Assembly (NCBI RefSeq): GCF_940677205.1
Contig: NZ_OW712331.1
Location: 1,674,001 to 1,738,000, forward strand
Origin: [Clostridium] colinum
GTDB taxonomy: Bacteria > Bacillota > Clostridia > Lachnospirales > CAG-274
Length of the DNA stretch: 64,000 bases
Direction of reading: 5' to 3'
Under the pieces are notes generated by a model. It was given only the letters and a program-made list of their open reading frames with translations, was not told the DNA's origin and searched no databases. The position numbers and the translations under genes are program-made. This document shows, piece by piece, positions 48,329 through 60,536 of the stretch. Numbering within the stretch: the first letter of the stretch is position 1; the number at the start of each line of letters is the position of its first letter.

Positions 48329-49294
48329 ATGGTAGGAGTTATTATTGCAACACATGGGGAATTTGCAAAGGGCATACTTCAATCTGCTTCTATGGTATTT
48401 GGAGAGCAAGAAAATATTAAAGCTTGTACATTAATGCCAAGCGAAGGTCCAGACGACCTTAAACAAAAGCTCGAAACAGCTATAAATTCTTTTTCAGATA
48501 AAGAAAATATTTTATTTTTAGTTGATTTATGGGGTGGCACACCTTTTAATCAAGCTAGTAGCCTTTTAGCTGGATATGAAGATAAAAGGGCTATTTTAAC
48601 TGGTTTAAATTTACCTATGTTAATTGAGGTTTGCAGTTGTGCAACTTATATGGATAGTGCACAAGAAATAGCAACTCAAGTGTTAGAGTCTGGTAAAGAT
48701 GGAGTTAAAATATGTCCAGAAACATTAATGCCTAAAAAATCTACAACCCCTACAACACAACAAATGGTTGATTTACCTACAAGTGGGCGTATAGAATATG
48801 TTTTAGCTCGTGTAGATACCCGTTTGTTACACGGACAGGTGGCAACTGCTTGGACAAAAGCAACTTCACCTAACAGAATTATTGTTGTTTCTGATGAAGT
48901 ATCAAAAGATAATTTACGTAAAAAATTAATAGAACAAGCAGCACCTCCAGGCGTTAAGGCAAATGTTATTCCTATATCTAAGTTACTACAAATAGCAGAA
49001 GACCCTCGTTTTGGTAAAACTAAAGCTCTACTACTATTTGAAAATCCTCAAGACGTTCTTAGAGTTGTTGAAGGCGGAGTTAAATTAGATGAAATAAACA
49101 TAGGTTCTATGGCTCATACTGTTGGTAAAGTTGTTGTTAGCAAAGCTATATCTTTAGATGAAAAAGACATAGAAACATATGAAAAATTAAAAGAACTAGG
49201 TGTAAAATTTGATGTACGTAAAGTTCCTAACGATTCTCGTGCTAATATGGACGATTATTTGAAAAAAGCAAAATTAGAGCTTTCTAAAAAATAA
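48329..49294 (+). CDS. Mannose-family PTS EIIAB component
   Basis: This 321-residue fusion carries both phosphotransfer domains of a mannose-class PTS. EIIA has its phosphorylated His at position 9 (VIIATHGEF), a linker spans about residues 130-150, and EIIB has His168 in RVDTRLLHGQVATAW. Phosphate passes from HPr to His9, then His168, then the incoming sugar. I start at 48329 because GGGAGG precedes it; the 25-codon upstream extension overlaps the promoter. EIIC, EIID and DUF956 genes follow. The sugar could be mannose, glucose or a related hexose. Confidence 0.93.
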   Translation: MVGVIIATHGEFAKGILQSASMVFGEQENIKACTLMPSEGPDDLKQKLETAINSFSDKENILFLVDLWGGTPFNQASSLLAGYEDKRAILTGLNLPMLIEVCSCATYMDSAQEIATQVLESGKDGVKICPETLMPKKSTTPTTQQMVDLPTSGRIEYVLARVDTRLLHGQVATAWTKATSPNRIIVVSDEVSKDNLRKKLIEQAAPPGVKANVIPISKLLQIAEDPRFGKTKALLLFENPQDVLRVVEGGVKLDEINIGSMAHTVGKVVVSKAISLDEKDIETYEKLKELGVKFDVRKVPNDSRANMDDYLKKAKLELSKK

Positions 49295-49311
49295 ATAAGG
49301 TGGTGACTAAT

Positions 49312-50112
49312 ATGGAGTTATATCAAATAATTTTAGTTGTTATTATAGCATTTTTGGCCGGTGTTGAAGGTATTTTAGATGAATTTCAATTTCATCAACC
49401 GCTTGTTGCTTGTACATTAATCGGGTTAGCAACAGGTCATGTTACAGAATGTGTTATTTTAGGTGGTACTCTACAAATGCTTGCTCTTGGTTGGGCAAAC
49501 ATAGGAGCTGCTGTTGCTCCAGATGCTGCATTAGCTTCAGTTGCATCTGCTATTATATTAGTTTTAAGTGGGCAAGGTGTTAAGGGTGTAGATACTGCAA
49601 TAGCTTTAGCAATACCTTTAGCTATAGCTGGTTTATTCTTAACTATTTTAGCTCGTACAATATCTGTACCTATAGTACACGCTATGGATAGACAGGCTGC
49701 AAAAGGTAACATTAAAGGTGTTGAAATGTACCATTATTTAGGTATATTAATACAAGGTTTACGTATTGTAATACCTGCAGTATGTTTATTATTTGTTCCG
49801 GCAAACGTTGTTAAAAACTTATTAGAAAGTATGCCAACTTGGCTTACAGACGGTATGAGTATAGGTGGTGGTATGGTTGTTGCCGTGGGTTATGCTATGG
49901 TTATAAATATGATGGCAACACGTGAAGTTTGGCCTTTCTTTGCTATTGGTTTTGTTTTAGCCGCTATCCCACAATTAACATTAATGGGACTTGGTGTAAT
50001 AGCAATGGCTATAGCTTTAATATACTTATATCTATTAGACAATGGTTCTTCAAAAGGTAGTGGTAGTCCAAAAACTGGCGACCCATTAGATGATATATTA
50101 AATGATTATTAA
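49312..50112 (+). CDS. Mannose-family PTS EIIC component
   Basis: EIIC forms the membrane sugar channel with EIID. The 266-residue protein starts MELYQIILVVIIAFLAGVEG, contains the conserved ILGGTLQMLALGWANIGAA, and has about seven membrane helices. The ATG at 49312 is preceded by AAGGTGGTG; the four-codon GTG extension would consume that ribosome site. It is translationally close to both neighbours. Confidence 0.94.
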   Translation: MELYQIILVVIIAFLAGVEGILDEFQFHQPLVACTLIGLATGHVTECVILGGTLQMLALGWANIGAAVAPDAALASVASAIILVLSGQGVKGVDTAIALAIPLAIAGLFLTILARTISVPIVHAMDRQAAKGNIKGVEMYHYLGILIQGLRIVIPAVCLLFVPANVVKNLLESMPTWLTDGMSIGGGMVVAVGYAMVINMMATREVWPFFAIGFVLAAIPQLTLMGLGVIAMAIALIYLYLLDNGSSKGSGSPKTGDPLDDILNDY

Positions 50113-50132
50113 TTTTGAAAGGAGAAAACTAT

Positions 50133-51044
50133 ATGTCTGAAAAAATTACTCTAAGTAAAAAGGATAGAATGAAAGTTGCTTGGCGTTCCACTTTCCTTCA
50201 AGGTTCTTGGAATTTTGAACGTATGCAAAACGGTGGTTGGGCTTATTCTATGATTCCTGCTATTAAAAAATTATATCCTACAAAAGAAGGTCGAACAGAA
50301 GCTTTAAAACGTCATATGGAATTTTTTAATACTCATCCATATGTTGCTTCTCCTATATTAGGTGTTACTCTTGCTTTGGAGGAAGAGCGTGCAAACGGTA
50401 GCCCTGTAGATGATACCGCTATACAAGGTGTTAAAGTTGGTATGATGGGTCCTTTAGCTGGTATAGGTGACCCTGTATTCTGGTTTACTGTTAGACCTAT
50501 GCTTGGTGCTTTAGGTGCATCTATTGCCTTATCTGGTAATATTTTGGGCCCTATATTATTCTTTGTAGTATGGAATATTCTTAGATGGTGGTTTATGGTT
50601 TATACTCAAGAATTTGGATATCGTGCTGGTTCTCGTATAGCCGATGACTTATCTGGTGGTTTATTACAAAAAGTTACAAAATGTGCCTCTATTTTAGGTA
50701 TGTTTGTTTTAGGTGCATTGGTTCAACGTTGGGTATCTATAAACTTTGCACCTGTTATATCTGAGGTTCAATTATCAAGTGGTGCATTTATAGACTGGAG
50801 TAGCCTGCCTGCTGGTTCTGAAGGTATAAAAGTCGCTCTTGAGCAAATGAACGCTGGTCTTTCTCTTACTAACACAAAAGTTACAACACTTCAAGAAAAT
50901 TTAGATAGCTTAATACCAGGATTAGCCGCGTTATTATTAACTTTATTCTGTTGCAAACTTTTAAAGAAAAAAGTTTCTCCTATCTTAATCATTGTAGCTT
51001 TATTTATAGTAGGTATAGTTGGTCATTTAATTGGTTTATTATAG
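50133..51044 (+). CDS. Mannose-family PTS EIID component
   Basis: EIID completes the membrane channel. The 303-residue protein begins MSEKITLSKKDRMKVAWRST and contains FERMQNGGWAYSMIPAIKKL and PLAGIGDPVFWFTVRPMLGA, all standard for EIID, with a C-terminal membrane anchor. I start at the ATG after GAAAGGAG rather than the TTG six codons earlier, which overlaps that site. Confidence 0.94.
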   Translation: MSEKITLSKKDRMKVAWRSTFLQGSWNFERMQNGGWAYSMIPAIKKLYPTKEGRTEALKRHMEFFNTHPYVASPILGVTLALEEERANGSPVDDTAIQGVKVGMMGPLAGIGDPVFWFTVRPMLGALGASIALSGNILGPILFFVVWNILRWWFMVYTQEFGYRAGSRIADDLSGGLLQKVTKCASILGMFVLGALVQRWVSINFAPVISEVQLSSGAFIDWSSLPAGSEGIKVALEQMNAGLSLTNTKVTTLQENLDSLIPGLAALLLTLFCCKLLKKKVSPILIIVALFIVGIVGHLIGLL

Positions 51045-51062
51045 CATAACGGAGGTTCATTT

Positions 51063-51425
51063 ATGGTACAATCTTTAAATTCTAAAGTTGATTTAGTAAA
51101 AGATGCAATTTTTTATAGCATTTTACCTAACTATGGCAAAATTATGATAGGTGATGCTGGTTTTGAATTTTATAATAATGCTAACCCTAAAAAATGTATC
51201 CAAATAAAATGGTCTAATATAAACTATATTACTGCATCTGTTATGTTAAAAAATAAATGGATACAACGTTTTGCTATAACTCTTAATAATAATAAAACTT
51301 ATTATTTTTCGGCTAAACAACCTAAAGAAGTTTTACGTGCTATAAATGTTTATATACCATTAAATAAAATGTTCCACTCACTAACTATTATGGATAGAAT
51401 TAAAAATATTTTTAAACGTAAATAA
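51063..51425 (+). CDS. DUF956 (ManO-like) protein of the mannose PTS operon
   Basis: This 120-residue protein begins MVQSLNSKVDLVKDAIFYSI and contains ASVMLKNKWIQRFAIT, matching DUF956, which almost always ends mannose-family PTS operons and is proposed to modulate them. It follows the EIID gene at 18 bases with CGGAGG. A bidirectional terminator follows. Its presence supports an intact, functional operon rather than a fragment. Confidence 0.88.
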   Translation: MVQSLNSKVDLVKDAIFYSILPNYGKIMIGDAGFEFYNNANPKKCIQIKWSNINYITASVMLKNKWIQRFAITLNNNKTYYFSAKQPKEVLRAINVYIPLNKMFHSLTIMDRIKNIFKRK

Positions 51426-51431
51426 AAATTT

Positions 51432-51460
51432 AAGAGCGAAGTTAAATTCTTCGCTCTTTT
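51432..51460. terminator. Bidirectional terminator inside the element
   Basis: AAGAGCGAAG pairs with CTTCGCTCTT over seven bases, with T and A runs on the outer sides. It separates the mannose operon from the convergent recombinase 2 gene. Confidence 0.9.
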
Positions 51461-51465
51461 ATAAT

Positions 51466-53049
51466 TTATTTTAATATTTTAAATTCATCTTTATATTTAA
51501 AATAAATATCTATTGTTTTATCATTATGTACTTCTATTTTTTCTATAAAATTTACAACTATTCCTCTGTTTAACTTTTCTATATTTTTATATTGTTTAAA
51601 ATATTGTATAAAAAGTTGATTATTATCTTGCCCATTTTTTATTATTTCAATTTCATTTTTAAATTTATCTATTAACTTTTTTGTTTCTTCTATTCTATTT
51701 GTATATGAAATGTTAAAATCTTCGTATTCTTGCTTAGTTAAAATATCCTCTTTTAAATCTTCATATAGTTTTAATTTAATATTTTTATATTTGATTAATT
51801 CTCGTTCTTTTATAATAATTTGTTCCTCTATTTTTTTCATTTCTATTACTGTATATGATAAATTGTCTATCACATTTATTATGTTTTCAAAATTAATAAT
51901 ACTATCTATATGATTTTTTATAACTTTAAAAATTGTATCTTCTAATATGTTTGGTTTAATATTAGCTCCAATACACCCCATTTTGTTTTTTGCATTATTA
52001 CAAACATAATAAATATATGGTTTAGCTTTTGTTCCATTATTTTTTCTTATTAAATTTGAACCACACTCTGCACAATTTACTATACCACTTAATAAATATA
52101 ACTCTTCTTGATTAGGTGCTATCCTTGTATCTAATAGCATTAATTTTTGTACATTTTCAAAAATTTCTTTTTCTATAATAGGCTGGTGGTTATTCTCTAT
52201 TACTATCCTCTCTTCTTTTGGTACAGATACAACTTTTTTTATTTTATAATTTGGAGTTGTATATTTTTTTTGTTCAAGTGTGCCTATATATACTGGATTT
52301 TCTAATATACGAAAAATAGCTTTTGCAGTCCATAAAGATTTTACATTTTTTTTAAATCCTGTGTTAAAATTTAAGCCTATTTTCTTTTTATGTTCCATAG
52401 GAGAAAGCACACCATTTTGATTTAATTTTTTAGCTATTTTATCGGCGCTTAATCCATTTATTTTATACTTAAAAATATCCCTAACAACTTTAGCAGCAAC
52501 TTCATCAACTATAAGTTTGTGTTTATCATTAGGGTCTTTTAAATATCCATATGTAGCAAAAGACCCTATAAATTCTCCATTTTTTCTTTTAATATCAAGG
52601 CTACTTCTTACTTTTAATGAAATATCTCTTAAGTATGAATCATTAATTAAATTTTTAAATGGTATTATCAAGCTATCCATACTATCTTCATTTTTAAAAC
52701 TATCATAATTATCATTTATAGATATAAAACGTACATTCATAAAAGGAAATATTTCTTCTAAATATTTTCCAACTTCAATAAAATCTCGACCAAATCTAGA
52801 AAAATCTTTAACTACTATACAATTGATTTTTCTACTTTTTACATCTTCCATTAATTCTTTAAAAGCTGGTCGGTCAAAATTACCCCCGCTATATCCGTCA
52901 TCAATTTTTATAGATACCAGCTCTAAATCTTCTTTACTATTTACAAAATCTATAAGCATATTTTTTTGATTTATAATACTTTCACTTTCATTATTTTTAT
53001 CATCTTCCTTAGATATCCTTAAATAAAGGCTTGTTTTAAATTTATTCAT
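51466..53049 (-). CDS. Large serine recombinase 2
   Basis: This 527-residue recombinase shares the layout of recombinase 1: nucleophile Ser in LYLRISKEDD, then VVKDFSRFGRDFIEVGKYLE, a recombinase domain (DKIAKKLNQNGVLSP), a zinc ribbon (CAECGSNLIRKNNG), and a coiled coil. I start at 53049 because GGGAG lies upstream; the longer frame adds 13 unlikely residues. Shared blocks such as NVRFI-INDNYDS and GEFIGSFA-YGYLK show common descent with recombinase 1. It lies mid-element, between the two PTS modules. It may belong to a second element nested or fused with the first. Confidence 0.9.
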   Translation of the reverse strand: MNKFKTSLYLRISKEDDKNNESESIINQKNMLIDFVNSKEDLELVSIKIDDGYSGGNFDRPAFKELMEDVKSRKINCIVVKDFSRFGRDFIEVGKYLEEIFPFMNVRFISINDNYDSFKNEDSMDSLIIPFKNLINDSYLRDISLKVRSSLDIKRKNGEFIGSFATYGYLKDPNDKHKLIVDEVAAKVVRDIFKYKINGLSADKIAKKLNQNGVLSPMEHKKKIGLNFNTGFKKNVKSLWTAKAIFRILENPVYIGTLEQKKYTTPNYKIKKVVSVPKEERIVIENNHQPIIEKEIFENVQKLMLLDTRIAPNQEELYLLSGIVNCAECGSNLIRKNNGTKAKPYIYYVCNNAKNKMGCIGANIKPNILEDTIFKVIKNHIDSIINFENIINVIDNLSYTVIEMKKIEEQIIIKERELIKYKNIKLKLYEDLKEDILTKQEYEDFNISYTNRIEETKKLIDKFKNEIEIIKNGQDNNQLFIQYFKQYKNIEKLNRGIVVNFIEKIEVHNDKTIDIYFKYKDEFKILK

Positions 53050-53140
53050 ACTAAACACTCCCAAAATATCTTTATTAATTGTACACAATCCCTCACTTTA
53101 TTTTTATTATATTTATATAAAAATAATTACTATAAAAATA

Positions 53141-53180
53141 AAAAAGCTAATAGTATTTAAAAATATACTTTTAGCTTTTT
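53141..53180 (-). terminator. Terminator of the beta-glucoside operon
   Basis: AAAAAGCTAA pairs with TTAGCTTTTT, and AGTAT with ATACT further in. On the minus strand it follows the glucosidase stop at 53191 and ends in a T run. Confidence 0.8.
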
Positions 53181-53190
53181 ATAAATTATA

Positions 53191-56498
<3,308 letters not shown>

Positions 56499-56510
56499 AA
56501 CAAATTACCT

Positions 56511-56576
56511 CCTTTAAATAATAAAATATTATATAAAGGTCTTGCCTGATAATATAATATATCTCAGTAACAAACC
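56511..56576 (-). promoter_or_regulatory. Second RAT site with hairpin over the EIIBCA ribosome site
   Basis: The antiterminator-binding RNA motif (56538-56576 on the minus strand: GGTTTGTTACTG ... CAGGCAAGACC) overlaps a hairpin at 56511-56539. Its 13-base arms (12 of 13 paired, three-base loop) end in TTAAAGG, which is part of the AAAGGAGG ribosome site. No T run follows the hairpin. It therefore looks set to block translation rather than end transcription. Antiterminator binding would favour the open form. Confidence 0.65.
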
Positions 56577-56589
56577 ATTGTAATTGTAT

Positions 56590-57438
56590 TTATATTTTTG
56601 TAGATTTTTCTACATTTGTTTGTATATGTATTGTTAAATACATCATTTCTTCTTCACTAAGTTCATATCCATAATTTTCTTGCATCATAATATAAATCAT
56701 TTTTACACAACCATAGGCCTCTTTATATTGTTTACAAATAATATCAAATAATTTTTTATCATTATCATATTTAAGCTCTTTATGTAAATATCGTTGTGCA
56801 AAATATTTTAAATGTGTTAAAAATCTTTGATAATAAAAACTATTTTCATCAAAAATAATTTCTTTATAATATTTTTTTACTATCTCTTGAATGTCATTTA
56901 TTATATTTAATATTTTATAATTATCATTTTTTTCATTTCCTTCTTGAGCATTTACAAAATGTAGTGCTATAAATCCGGCTTCATCTTCTTGTAAATTTAC
57001 ATTAAATATTTCATTTATTTTTTCTAACATATCTATACTTATTTCATATTCTTTAGTATAAAACTGTTTAATATCCATAAGCAAAACATTTTTTAAATTT
57101 ATACCTTTTTTAAATCTATTTATAGTTCCAAAAATATGGTCGCTTAAAGATATATAAATGCTATTATTTAATTTTAAATTAAACTTATTCTTTACATTAT
57201 CAATATATTTATGTACAAAATCTAAAATATCATAGGGTATAGATAATAAGTATTTTTGAATTTCTACGCTATTTTGTGTATTTTCTGGATAAAATATTTT
57301 TTCTATTTGTAAGGGATTTATTTCTTCTCCTTTTTTAAAATGAAACCCTATCCCTTTACCTTTTACAATAATATCTTCATTTTTATTATCTTTTGCTAAA
57401 ACTAGATTATTGTTTAATATTTTAGTTATTCTCATCAA
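56590..57438 (-). CDS. LicT/BglG-family transcription antiterminator
   Basis: This 282-residue regulator has an N-terminal RNA-binding CAT domain (about residues 1-55, MRITKILNNNLVLAKD) and two PRD domains with the conserved His residues in DFVHKYID, SLSDHIFG and IALHFVNAQ. In this family PTS phosphorylation sets activity, so binding to its RAT sites rises when the sugar is present. RAT motifs lie upstream of its own gene and of the EII gene. It is the first gene of the operon; AGGAGG precedes the ATG. Confidence 0.94.
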   Translation of the reverse strand: MMRITKILNNNLVLAKDNKNEDIIVKGKGIGFHFKKGEEINPLQIEKIFYPENTQNSVEIQKYLLSIPYDILDFVHKYIDNVKNKFNLKLNNSIYISLSDHIFGTINRFKKGINLKNVLLMDIKQFYTKEYEISIDMLEKINEIFNVNLQEDEAGFIALHFVNAQEGNEKNDNYKILNIINDIQEIVKKYYKEIIFDENSFYYQRFLTHLKYFAQRYLHKELKYDNDKKLFDIICKQYKEAYGCVKMIYIMMQENYGYELSEEEMMYLTIHIQTNVEKSTKI

Positions 57439-57455
57439 AATCCTCCTAAAATAAC

Positions 57456-57531
57456 AAAAAAGACCTATGGCACTAAAATAAAATTAGTATCATAGGTCTT
57501 GCCTGACGATATTATATCCAGTAACAAACCT
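57456..57531 (-). promoter_or_regulatory. RAT antiterminator site with terminator before licT-like gene
   Basis: The RAT motif (57494-57531) reads GGTTTGTTACTGGATA and ends CAGGCAAGACCT on the minus strand. It overlaps a true terminator: AAGACCTATG pairs with CATAGGTCTT (57459-57500), followed by T6. This is the textbook LicT/SacY switch. A TATAAT at 57556-57561 is the probable -10 box for the operon; the -35 is poor. The rest of 57562-57682 is AT-rich with no other feature. Confidence 0.85.
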
Positions 57532-57682
57532 TTGTAATATCTCCTTATTTGTATTATTATATTAACATAAAAAATATACAATGTCTATAATAAAATTATA
57601 TAAAAATAATAATATTATTTATACATATTGTACAATTTTATATTGATTTATTTACTTATTTACGTCTTATTATATCTGCTTA

Positions 57683-58270
57683 TCAACCTATGTTTTCTAT
57701 AATTCCATCTGTCATACTTATTATAGGTATTCTACCTACCATATTTTCCCTATCCATAATATCTGTACCTGTATGTTTCCTTTTTCCACCGTATGTTCGC
57801 TCTGCTCCATAACTATCTCCATATATATAATTTTTGCTATGCTCTAAAGGTATAGGAAAACTTTTTATATCTTGTAATATGTTTTTTATTAAATTATAGT
57901 ATGGGTCTATGCTTTTCTTTTTATATTTATTTTTTATACTATCATAATTAATAATAAAATCTTGCTCAATACTCGATATGTTTAAATCTTTATTATCAAA
58001 AAAATTATTTTCTATCCCATAATATGTAATCATCTCTGCAAAATCTAAATTATATTTTTTAGCTACTTCTTGTAATTGTATTATATTTTCTGATGATATT
58101 TTAAAAGAAGCTAAATTATTTAATGATACATTTAGTTTATGTCTATTATTAAACTTAGTAAAAAATAATACTAACATTACTATTATAACTATGCAAAATA
58201 ACATATACTTTAATTTTTTATAATCTTTTTTATATTTTGTACTTCTTCTATAATATGCTTTTTTTCTCAT
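57683..58270 (-). pseudogene. N-terminal half of a split M23 metallopeptidase gene
   Basis: The frame encodes a basic N-terminus, one membrane anchor (about residues 24-42), a helical linker and the start of an M23 domain. DSYGAERTYGGKRKHTGTD supplies the first zinc ligands (His and Asp), and the frame continues to MTDGIIENIG before a TGA stop. The second half, with HLHLGI, lies at 46174-46479 on the same strand. Together they would give about 296 residues, the usual size for this clostridial family. As it stands the product lacks an active site. GGTGG precedes the ATG. Confidence 0.85.
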
Positions 58271-58381
58271 ATTTAATAACCACCATTATAAAGATTGTAT
58301 ATTATATGTTATCTTTTATTTAAATATTAATATTTAAGTATTAAAAATAAATTTAAATTATTTTATAATCTATTTTTCTAT

Positions 58382-58460
58382 AAAAAAAGTATATTTTAAA
58401 CCCAATTAATTTTTATGACAAATTTATTTATCATATTTTAGGTTAAAATATACTCTTTTT
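58382..58460 (-). terminator. Terminator after the M18 aminopeptidase gene
   Basis: AAAAAGTATATTTTAAACC pairs with GGTTAAAATATACT-CTTTTT across a loop of about 37 bases; on the minus strand the far side is a T run. The long loop is unusual, but the stem is about 15 pairs. Confidence 0.7.
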
Positions 58461-58481
58461 CGTTTGCCTTATAAAATAATT

Positions 58482-59861
58482 TTAAACTTCATCTAAAAAT
58501 ACTCTATATCCTCTTACAGCTTCATATATGTCTGCTTTACTCGTTACCTCCCAAGGAGCGTGCATACATAATACTGCTATGCCACTATCTATAACCTGCA
58601 TACCATAGTTTGCAAGTATATAGGCTATTGTTCCGCCGCCTCCAAGGTCTACTTTACCAAGCTCTGCTGTTTGAAAATTAACATTATTTTTATCCATAAT
58701 ATTTCTTAAATGTGCTATATATTCTGGATTAGCATCATTAGACCCACCTTTTCCACCAGAGCCTGTAAATTTATTAAATACAAGACCTTTAGCAAAATAT
58801 GCCGAATTTTTCTTTTCATAAGCACTAGCATATAATGGGTCATAAGCCGCACTAACATCTGAAGATAACATTTTAGAATTTTCTAAAGTACGTCTAAGTT
58901 TTAATTCAGAATATTCTCCCATTCTGTCCATAACCTCTGCTAAGCTATTTTCAAAAAATTTTCCGTGCATACCAGTAGCTCCAACGCTACCTATCTCCTC
59001 TTTATCAACTAATATACAACAAGATGTTCTTTTAACTGGTTTATCTTCAAGCATAGCCATTAAAGATGTAAAAGCACATACTCTGTCATCTTGTCCATAA
59101 GCCATAATCATACTTTTATCTATTCCACAATCTCTGGCTTTACCTGCTGGAACAATCTCTAACTCTGCTGATAAAAAGTCTTCTTCTTCTATATTATAAC
59201 TATCTTTTAAAAGCTTTAAAACATTTGCCTTTACAGCGTCTTTTTCTTCACCTTTTAAAGGCTTATTTGCTATCAAAAGGTCTAGGTTTTCCCCTTCCAC
59301 AACAGTTCTTGCCTTTTTGTCCATTTGCTCTCTAGATAAATGGGCTAATAAATCTGTTATTACAAAAACAGGGTCTTCATCTTTTTCTCCAATATTTATA
59401 TTAACTTTTGTTCCATCTTTTTTTACAACAACACCGTGTATAGCAAGAGGCATTGCTACCCATTGATATTTTTTTATACCACCATAATAATGTGTATCTA
59501 AATATACAAGTTCACTATCTTCATAAATAGGGTTTTGTTTAACATCTATACGAGGTGAATCTATATGTGCTCCTAATATATTCATACCGTTTTCTATAGG
59601 TTCTTCTCCTATTTGATATAAAATAATAGCCTTATCCATACACACACAGTATACTTTATCACCAGTTTTTAATTTAATATTATCTTTTATAATATCTTTT
59701 AAATTTTTATATCCTGATTTTTTAGCTAGATTTATAGTAAGCTCAACACATTCTCGTTCTGTTTTTCCTATGTCTAACATTTCTTTATACTTAGAGTTAA
59801 TTTTTTCAAGTTCATCTAGTTGTTTTTCATCATAAACTTTCCAAAGATTTTCTCTTTCCAT
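58482..59861 (-). CDS. M18 family aminopeptidase
   Basis: This zinc aminopeptidase removes N-terminal residues from peptides in the cytoplasm; family members often prefer acidic residues. The metal ligands lie in GAHIDSPRID, YGQDDRVCAF and DKEEIGSVGATG, and the sequence ends with the histidine block LCMHAPWEV. I start at 59861 (MERENLWKVYD), where AAGGGTGTG lies upstream; nine earlier residues lack a site. The 459-residue length fits. It ends before a strong hairpin. Confidence 0.92.
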   Translation of the reverse strand: MERENLWKVYDEKQLDELEKINSKYKEMLDIGKTERECVELTINLAKKSGYKNLKDIIKDNIKLKTGDKVYCVCMDKAIILYQIGEEPIENGMNILGAHIDSPRIDVKQNPIYEDSELVYLDTHYYGGIKKYQWVAMPLAIHGVVVKKDGTKVNINIGEKDEDPVFVITDLLAHLSREQMDKKARTVVEGENLDLLIANKPLKGEEKDAVKANVLKLLKDSYNIEEEDFLSAELEIVPAGKARDCGIDKSMIMAYGQDDRVCAFTSLMAMLEDKPVKRTSCCILVDKEEIGSVGATGMHGKFFENSLAEVMDRMGEYSELKLRRTLENSKMLSSDVSAAYDPLYASAYEKKNSAYFAKGLVFNKFTGSGGKGGSNDANPEYIAHLRNIMDKNNVNFQTAELGKVDLGGGGTIAYILANYGMQVIDSGIAVLCMHAPWEVTSKADIYEAVRGYRVFLDEV

Positions 59862-59939
59862 AAATAACACACCCTTTCTATAAATCAAAATATTATAAAA
59901 ACAAAATTTTATTTTTATAATTTTATCAACAAAGTTATA

Positions 59940-60536
59940 TTATGTCAATTTATAAAAATCAATTAATTTATCTTTATTTAAAAATGTTAAACTATTAGAT
60001 AAGTTTTCATCTTTATTATAACATAAACTAAAATATAATATACTATTTTCTATATTGTATTTAGAACTACTTAAATTAACATTTTTTTTAATTTCATCTA
60101 TTGATATTTTACAAAACTTTAATTTTAAGCCTATACCTAAATATTTACTATACGCTTCTTTTATATTCCAAATTTGTATTGGTTTCATATCTTTATCATC
60201 TATATTAATAATTTTGTTTAATATTTTATTTTTTATACTTCTATCTTCTTCTATATCTATACCTATATTAACTGGAGCTAAAGAACAAGCCACATAGTTT
60301 TTAGAATGACTAATATTAAAATATATGTCTTCATTTAAAAACTTAGGCTTACCATTTTCATCTCTATATATTTTTTTCACATCTAAAAATTTATTATATA
60401 TTTTATAGTACATATAGTTTAACAATAAATATGATATTTTTGTTTCTTCTTTATAAGTAGTATAAAAATTAGGAAGCGGTATATTAAATTCACCTATATC
60501 AAACTTTTTTACTATACAAGTATTAATATATTTCAT
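59940..60536 (-). CDS. 4'-phosphopantetheinyl transferase, Sfp type
   Basis: This enzyme attaches the phosphopantetheine arm to carrier proteins. The magnesium-binding motif is NIGIDIEEDR and the second motif is WNIKEAYSKYLGIGLK. At 198 residues it is of Sfp/AcpT type rather than the short AcpS. Its ATG overlaps the stop of the tyrosine recombinase gene (ATGA), an unusual pairing that implies coupled translation. No carrier-protein or peptide-synthetase gene is in the window. The acceptor protein is unknown. Confidence 0.85.
   Translation of the reverse strand: MKYINTCIVKKFDIGEFNIPLPNFYTTYKEETKISYLLLNYMYYKIYNKFLDVKKIYRDENGKPKFLNEDIYFNISHSKNYVACSLAPVNIGIDIEEDRSIKNKILNKIINIDDKDMKPIQIWNIKEAYSKYLGIGLKLKFCKISIDEIKKNVNLSSSKYNIENSILYFSLCYNKDENLSNSLTFLNKDKLIDFYKLT

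Noticed and set aside
51420-51470. Internal attachment site dividing the element in two
   Set aside because: No copy of the GGTTG/TGGTGG core context was found there; the similarity to the left end is limited to the coding end of the related recombinases.
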